Below, piece after piece: positions 60,418 through 64,000 of a DNA stretch of 64,000 nt. Within the stretch, counting starts at the first letter, position 1; each line of letters starts with the position of its first letter. Position numbers and translations under genes: made by a program. The notes below the pieces were generated by a model. It was not told where the DNA came from, searched no databases, and was given only the letters and a program-made list of their open reading frames with translations. Origin of the DNA: JAJDTT01 sp022827025 (GTDB lineage Bacteria > Acidobacteriota > UBA6911 > RPQK01 > JAJDTT01); NCBI GenBank assembly GCA_965203535.1, contig OZ241897.1, positions 1,984,001 through 2,048,000 on the forward strand, written 5' to 3'.

Positions 60418-61190
60418 TGGGAACGAGTGCGATCATGGCGGTGGCCAGGGAAGCCGCACTGGAGGGTGGCCAAGTCCTGCTGAACTACCTGGACTCCGGC
60501 GTGGAGGTGTCTTCCAAGGGTCCCAGAAACCTGGTGACGGAGGCCGATTTCGCCGCCGAGAGGACCATCATCGACACCATCCGTCGCCATTTCCCCCACG
60601 ATTCCATCCTGGCCGAGGAATCAGGCGTTCACGGAGCGAGCGAGCGCCAATGGGTGGTCGATCCCTTGGACGGCACCACCAACTATTCCCACCGGTACCC
60701 CTTTTTCAGCGTTTCCCTGGCCTATCGGGTCGAAGACCGGATTCGGTTGGGAGTCGTCTACGATCCCGTGGCGGAAGAGCTCTTCTCGGCGACGTCGGGA
60801 GGCGGCGCGCAACTCAACGGCAAGTCCATCCGCGTGTCCGGCCAATCCGATCTGCGCCACGGCTTTCTGGCCACGGGTTTTTCCTACGATTACCGGGAAA
60901 TGGAGACGAACCTGGAACTGTTCACGCGGGTGTCCCGCAAGGTCCAGGCGGTGCGCCGGGACGGCTCGGCCGCGCTCGACCTCTGCTACGTCGCCTGCGG
61001 GCGTTTTGACGGTTACTGGGAGTTGAGCCTGAGCCCCTGGGACATGGCGGCCGGCTGGTTGGTGGTGGAGGAGGCCGGAGGAAGGGTCAGCGATCTGGAC
61101 GGGTCACCGTTCCAATTGGAGGAACGGACGGTGCTGGCCAGCAACGGACGGATCCACCAGGATCTGGTCGAAATGCTGCGGCCCGATTGA
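60417..61190 (+). CDS. Inositol monophosphatase family protein
   Basis: A 257-residue lithium-sensitive phosphatase-fold protein. NLVTEADFAAE, LAEESGVHG, VVDPLDGTTNYSHRYPFF and the C-terminal SPWDMAAGWLVVEEAGG are the metal and substrate motifs. It could be SuhB-like or act on another phosphorylated polyol or on PAP; sequence alone does not decide. AGGTG precedes the ATG, which overlaps the ispF stop. Confidence 0.92.
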   Translation: MGTSAIMAVAREAALEGGQVLLNYLDSGVEVSSKGPRNLVTEADFAAERTIIDTIRRHFPHDSILAEESGVHGASERQWVVDPLDGTTNYSHRYPFFSVSLAYRVEDRIRLGVVYDPVAEELFSATSGGGAQLNGKSIRVSGQSDLRHGFLATGFSYDYREMETNLELFTRVSRKVQAVRRDGSAALDLCYVACGRFDGYWELSLSPWDMAAGWLVVEEAGGRVSDLDGSPFQLEERTVLASNGRIHQDLVEMLRPD

Positions 61191-61361
61191 CCCGGGAGGA
61201 CGAGTGGGGAGGGAACCGGGAGATGCCGAGCCAACCCTGCCGGCGGTCCAATCCGGCTCGAGACCGGTAATCCGCGCGGGGCAGAATCTCAATGATCGTG
61301 CGCGCCATGCAGGGTCGTCACCGGCCGGCCGGCCCGTTCAAAAATAGTCGCCATGGGCTGC

Positions 61362-61367
61362 TAGACT
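61362..61367 (+). promoter_or_regulatory. Extended -10 box, DUF84 gene
   Basis: TAGACT preceded by TGC ends eight bases before the ATG of the DUF84 gene. It has the same GCTAGACTGA context as the box of the dciA-like gene at 44012. Confidence 0.45.
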
Positions 61368-61375
61368 GAAATGAG

Positions 61376-61951
61376 ATGAGAGTCGCCGTTGGGAGTACTC
61401 GGCCCGCCAAGGTGAATGCCGTAAAACAGATCTGGGAACGGCTTGAGGACAGTTTGTCTCGCGGGATCGACGATCGCGTCGACTTTTTCTGCTACGACGT
61501 CCCCACCGACGCTCCGAAGATCCCCACGACCTCGGCGGAAATGTCCTGGAGCGTGCTGAGCCGTGTGGACCATCTCATCATGCAGTTGAAGCGGGAGCGG
61601 AGTGAAGCCGACTTCTACGTCGGGATGGAAGAAGGATTCAACGTGATCGCGTCCCCTGGAGCCCGGAGGCAGGTCGTCCTGGAGAGTTGGGTCTACGTGT
61701 CCGACGGTCTCAACGGCTATTACGGCCACGGCAACGGGATATCGGTTCCCCCTCAAATCGCCGATCCGGTGATCGATCGTGGCATCGAGCTGGAGATCGT
61801 CATCGACCGGTTTTGCCGAGCTCGGCAACTGCCGTCCGGACAGGAAGGCTGGAGGCTCCTGAGCCAGGAACTCCTCAACCGGGACCAGTCCTACGCCCTG
61901 GCCCTCACCGCGGCTTTCGCCCCCTTTTACAACGCCCACGTGTACGGGTGA
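61376..61951 (+). CDS. DUF84 family inosine/xanthosine triphosphatase-like protein
   Basis: A 191-residue protein with the ITPase-like fold of the YjjX group: VAVGSTRPAKVNAVKQIWER at the N-terminus and DFYVGMEEGFNVI in the middle. It would hydrolyse non-canonical nucleoside triphosphates. The usual GTGGELP-like stretch is altered here (GHGNGISVPPQIADP), so activity is less certain. The 185 bases upstream hold a -10 box but no gene. It is convergent with uvrC. Confidence 0.82.
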   Translation: MRVAVGSTRPAKVNAVKQIWERLEDSLSRGIDDRVDFFCYDVPTDAPKIPTTSAEMSWSVLSRVDHLIMQLKRERSEADFYVGMEEGFNVIASPGARRQVVLESWVYVSDGLNGYYGHGNGISVPPQIADPVIDRGIELEIVIDRFCRARQLPSGQEGWRLLSQELLNRDQSYALALTAAFAPFYNAHVYG

Positions 61952-61963
61952 GATCTCGCTCCG

Positions 61964-63787
61964 TCAGCCTGATCCGGACAGGCTCTCCTTGACGCGGACG
62001 GCCAGCTTTTCTCCCAGGAAGGGGACCAGCTCTTCGGTGGTGGCCCGCCGGATTCGGTTGACGCTGCCGAAATTGCGCAACAGCCGTTTCTTCCGTTTTT
62101 CGCCGATACCGCGGACCTGGTCCAGCTCGGAACCGAAATCCCGAATCGAGCGGCGCTTGCGATGGTAGCTGACGGCGAAACGATGCGCTTCGTCCCGGAT
62201 CTCCTGAACCAGGTGCAACTGGGGCGAGCGCCGGTCCAGGACGACCGCATCCTCCCGCCCCTTGACGAAGATGTGCTCCTCCCGCTTTGCCAGGCTGATC
62301 AGGGGCGTATCTTCGATCCCCAACTCGGACAGCGCCTGATACGCGCTGTGCAGTTGCCCCTTCCCGCCGTCGATGAGAATCAGATGGGGAAGGGTCTGTT
62401 CTTCGTCCAGCAGACGCCGGTATCTCCGGCGGACGGCTTCCCGCATGGCCGAATAGTCGTCGGGGCCGGACACGGTCCTGATCCGGTATTTCCGGTACTC
62501 GCCACGCTCCATGCGTCCGTCCAGGCAGACCACCATGGAAGCGACCGTCTCGTCTCCCTGGATGTTGGAGACGTCGAAGGCCTCGATGCGGGCGGGAATC
62601 TCCTCCAGGTCCAGGAGACTCCGGAGCTCCTCCAAGACCTTCAACCGGGCTGTCCTCAAGACTTTGAAACGGCGCTCGAAAGCCACCTTGGCGTTGCGTT
62701 CCACCAGCAGCAGGAGGTCGTGCTTGTTTCCCTTTCGGGGCACCAGGATGCGAACCTGCCGCCGTTGCCCCTTGGCTCGCCGCTTGTCGAGCCAGGCCCG
62801 GATCAGCTCCTGGTCCTCGGCCTCGGCGGGAAGATAGATCTCCCCGGGAACGAAGCCCGAGTTCAGGTAGTACTGCTGGAGAGCATCCCGCAGGAAACGG
62901 GCGGGATGAAAATACTCCAGGTCCTCCCAGTAGAATTCCCGTTTCCCGACGATTCTGGCATTCCTCATGGTGAAGAGTTGGAGAGCCAACCGGGGCCCCT
63001 CCCGGTAGTAGGCGAAGATGTCCACGTCTGACGGCCCACTCGAAATCATCTTCTGCTTTTCATTGAGTTCCCGGACCATGCGGATTCGGTCCCGGTAGAA
63101 GGCCGCCGTCTCGAACTGCAGTTTTTCGGAGGCGGCGAGCATCCGGCGAGTCAGATTCCGGAGCAGCTCCTCGTTCTTTCCCTCCAACAGGAGGATCACG
63201 TCCCTGACCGCCGCGGTGTACCGGGACCGGGAGCAGAGGCCCGCCACGCACGGACCCAGGCAGCGTTTGATGTAGTACTCGAGACAGGGCCGGTCCAGAT
63301 TTCCGTCGATCTCCATGTCGCAGGTTCGAAGCAGGAAGTGGCGGTTGATGATCTTGATGGTGTTGCGGGCGAGAGAGGCCGGCAGGAAGGGGCCGAAGTA
63401 GAGGGCTCCGTCTCGCAGCTTGCGCCGCGTCAGCAGGACCCTGGGGTAGTCCTCGTTCACCGTCAGCTTCACCAACAGGAAGGACTTGTCGTCCTTCAGG
63501 TTCACGTTGAACTTGGGCTTGTGTTTGCGGACCAGGTTGCTCTCCAGGATGAGAGCTTCCACTTCGGTATCGGTGACGATGAACTCGAGATCGCGAATCT
63601 GCCGCTTCAGGACCTCCGTCTTCTGGTCCCAGGTCCGGCTGGACTGGAAGTAGGAACGCACGCGGTGCCTGAGGCTCTTGCCCTTGCCGATGTAAAGGAT
63701 GCGCTGCTCGGCGTCCCGGAACAGGTAGACGCCGCACTTGTCGGGAAGGTGCCCGAGCCGGGCCTCCAGAACCTCCTGGTTCATCAA
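61964..63787 (-). CDS. uvrC: Excinuclease ABC subunit C
   Basis: A 607-residue nucleotide-excision repair nuclease. The N-terminal GIY-YIG domain (about 14-95) has CGVYLFRDAEQRILYIGKGK. A UVR motif lies near 205-240 (RRMLAASEKLQFETAAFYRD). The RNase-H-like second nuclease domain (about 370-530) has IEAFDVSNIQGDETVASMVV and LILIDGGKGQL, and the C-terminal HhH pair includes LDQVRGIGEKRKKRLLRNFG. Length matches E. coli UvrC (610). A 42-bp deleted repeat copy lies 50 bases upstream of its start. Confidence 0.96.
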   Translation of the reverse strand: MMNQEVLEARLGHLPDKCGVYLFRDAEQRILYIGKGKSLRHRVRSYFQSSRTWDQKTEVLKRQIRDLEFIVTDTEVEALILESNLVRKHKPKFNVNLKDDKSFLLVKLTVNEDYPRVLLTRRKLRDGALYFGPFLPASLARNTIKIINRHFLLRTCDMEIDGNLDRPCLEYYIKRCLGPCVAGLCSRSRYTAAVRDVILLLEGKNEELLRNLTRRMLAASEKLQFETAAFYRDRIRMVRELNEKQKMISSGPSDVDIFAYYREGPRLALQLFTMRNARIVGKREFYWEDLEYFHPARFLRDALQQYYLNSGFVPGEIYLPAEAEDQELIRAWLDKRRAKGQRRQVRILVPRKGNKHDLLLLVERNAKVAFERRFKVLRTARLKVLEELRSLLDLEEIPARIEAFDVSNIQGDETVASMVVCLDGRMERGEYRKYRIRTVSGPDDYSAMREAVRRRYRRLLDEEQTLPHLILIDGGKGQLHSAYQALSELGIEDTPLISLAKREEHIFVKGREDAVVLDRRSPQLHLVQEIRDEAHRFAVSYHRKRRSIRDFGSELDQVRGIGEKRKKRLLRNFGSVNRIRRATTEELVPFLGEKLAVRVKESLSGSG

Positions 63788-63837
63788 GCGGAATTATAGC
63801 AACCGGCGGGGAGGACCCGGATTCCGAAAGGATGGGT

Positions 63838-63879
63838 AGGAGCCTGCGCGGCAGAAATTGATCTACCGCGCAGACTCCT
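63838..63879 (-). repeat. 162-bp repeat family, 42-bp internally deleted copy 5
   Basis: Both ends of the repeat are present and joined after loss of about 120 interior bases, leaving an 18-bp imperfect palindrome with a 6-base loop. Sixteen of 18 stem positions match; the other two become G.U pairs in minus-strand RNA. TA flanks GGAG...CTCC on both sides. It lies upstream of uvrC. Confidence 0.88.
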
Positions 63880-64000
63880 AGCCGAACCTATTCGCGGGGA
63901 TTTCCCGATCCCAGCCGTGGCGCAGGACACGGACCTGGACGCGCTGTCTGCCGAAACGCTTGGCTTCATGGTAGTCGGGAACGTAGATGTCGATGATTTC
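63878..64000 (-). CDS. C-terminal fragment of an unidentified protein (partial)
   Basis: A minus-strand frame is open from the window edge for 40 codons and ends in TAG. The residues (IIDIYVPDYHEAKRFGRQRV, then RVLRHGWDREIPANRFG) have a believable protein composition. The stop codon is made by the repeat border TA plus the first G of the neighbouring gene sequence, so the repeat may have truncated or closed this gene. I cannot name the family. Confidence 0.5.
   Translation of the reverse strand, partial: EIIDIYVPDYHEAKRFGRQRVQVRVLRHGWDREIPANRFG

Noticed and set aside
61191..61375. Possible tRNA or small gene between the IMPase and DUF84 genes
   Set aside because: No cloverleaf, no T-loop consensus and no credible short frame; only a -10-like box is visible.

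Overview
The window is GC-rich, densely coded bacterial chromosome with no rRNA, no tRNA that I could find, no CRISPR array and no transposase gene. The gene content suggests Acidobacteriota (Bryobacterales/Solibacter-like): Tat-exported Gfo/Idh oxidoreductases, DUF1080 and ThuA proteins, a PSCyt1/DUF1549/DUF1553 plus DUF1501 pair, and a carboxypeptidase-regulatory-domain TonB receptor. Planctomycetes and Verrucomicrobia share parts of this set, and without a marker RNA the phylum is an inference.

About 1-27 kb is an accessory catabolic region. A five-gene minus-strand operon (6397 to 113) encodes a Tat-exported enolase-superfamily protein, a secreted beta-propeller protein, a ThuA-like protein, a Gfo/Idh dehydrogenase and a tandem DUF1080 protein. 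This combination fits oxidation of glycosides to 3-keto sugars followed by cleavage. Divergent from it are two more Tat-exported Gfo/Idh genes. Next come two small exported unknowns, a TonB-dependent receptor with a beta-helix partner, the PSCyt1/DUF1501 pair, nhaA, and a second minus-strand operon (26998 to 21562). That operon has an octopine-dehydrogenase-like enzyme, a DUF4432 mutarotase-fold protein, a paralogue of the first operon's beta-propeller, and a divergent M14 peptidase.

About 27-44 kb is mixed housekeeping: an aminotransferase overlapping thiD, nth, a large coiled-coil membrane protein, queE, a histone-deacetylase-family protein, a HAD phosphatase, a small zinc protein, a YtxH/DUF948 pair, fabH, lspA and ileS, tonB, a DUF2064 glycosyltransferase-like protein and an HNH nuclease. 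The lspA reading frame continues without a stop into a LolA domain, giving an apparent signal peptidase II-LolA fusion.

About 44-64 kb is core: dciA-like, a large secreted propeller/beta-sandwich protein, a TPR protein, ispE-prs-bL25-pth-hppA, rpsF-rpsR-rplI, dnaB, radA-ispD-ispF-IMPase, a DUF84 NTPase and uvrC.

The most striking non-coding signal is a 162-bp repeat with imperfect inverted ends. There are four full copies, one 42-bp internally deleted copy and one solitary end. In every case the strand that folds best as RNA is co-directional with a gene directly next to the element. A second, shorter hairpin repeat occurs at three loci. Several genes (dnaB, radA, dciA, DUF84, ileS) have a -10-like box only 7-10 nt before the start codon, suggesting leaderless transcripts.
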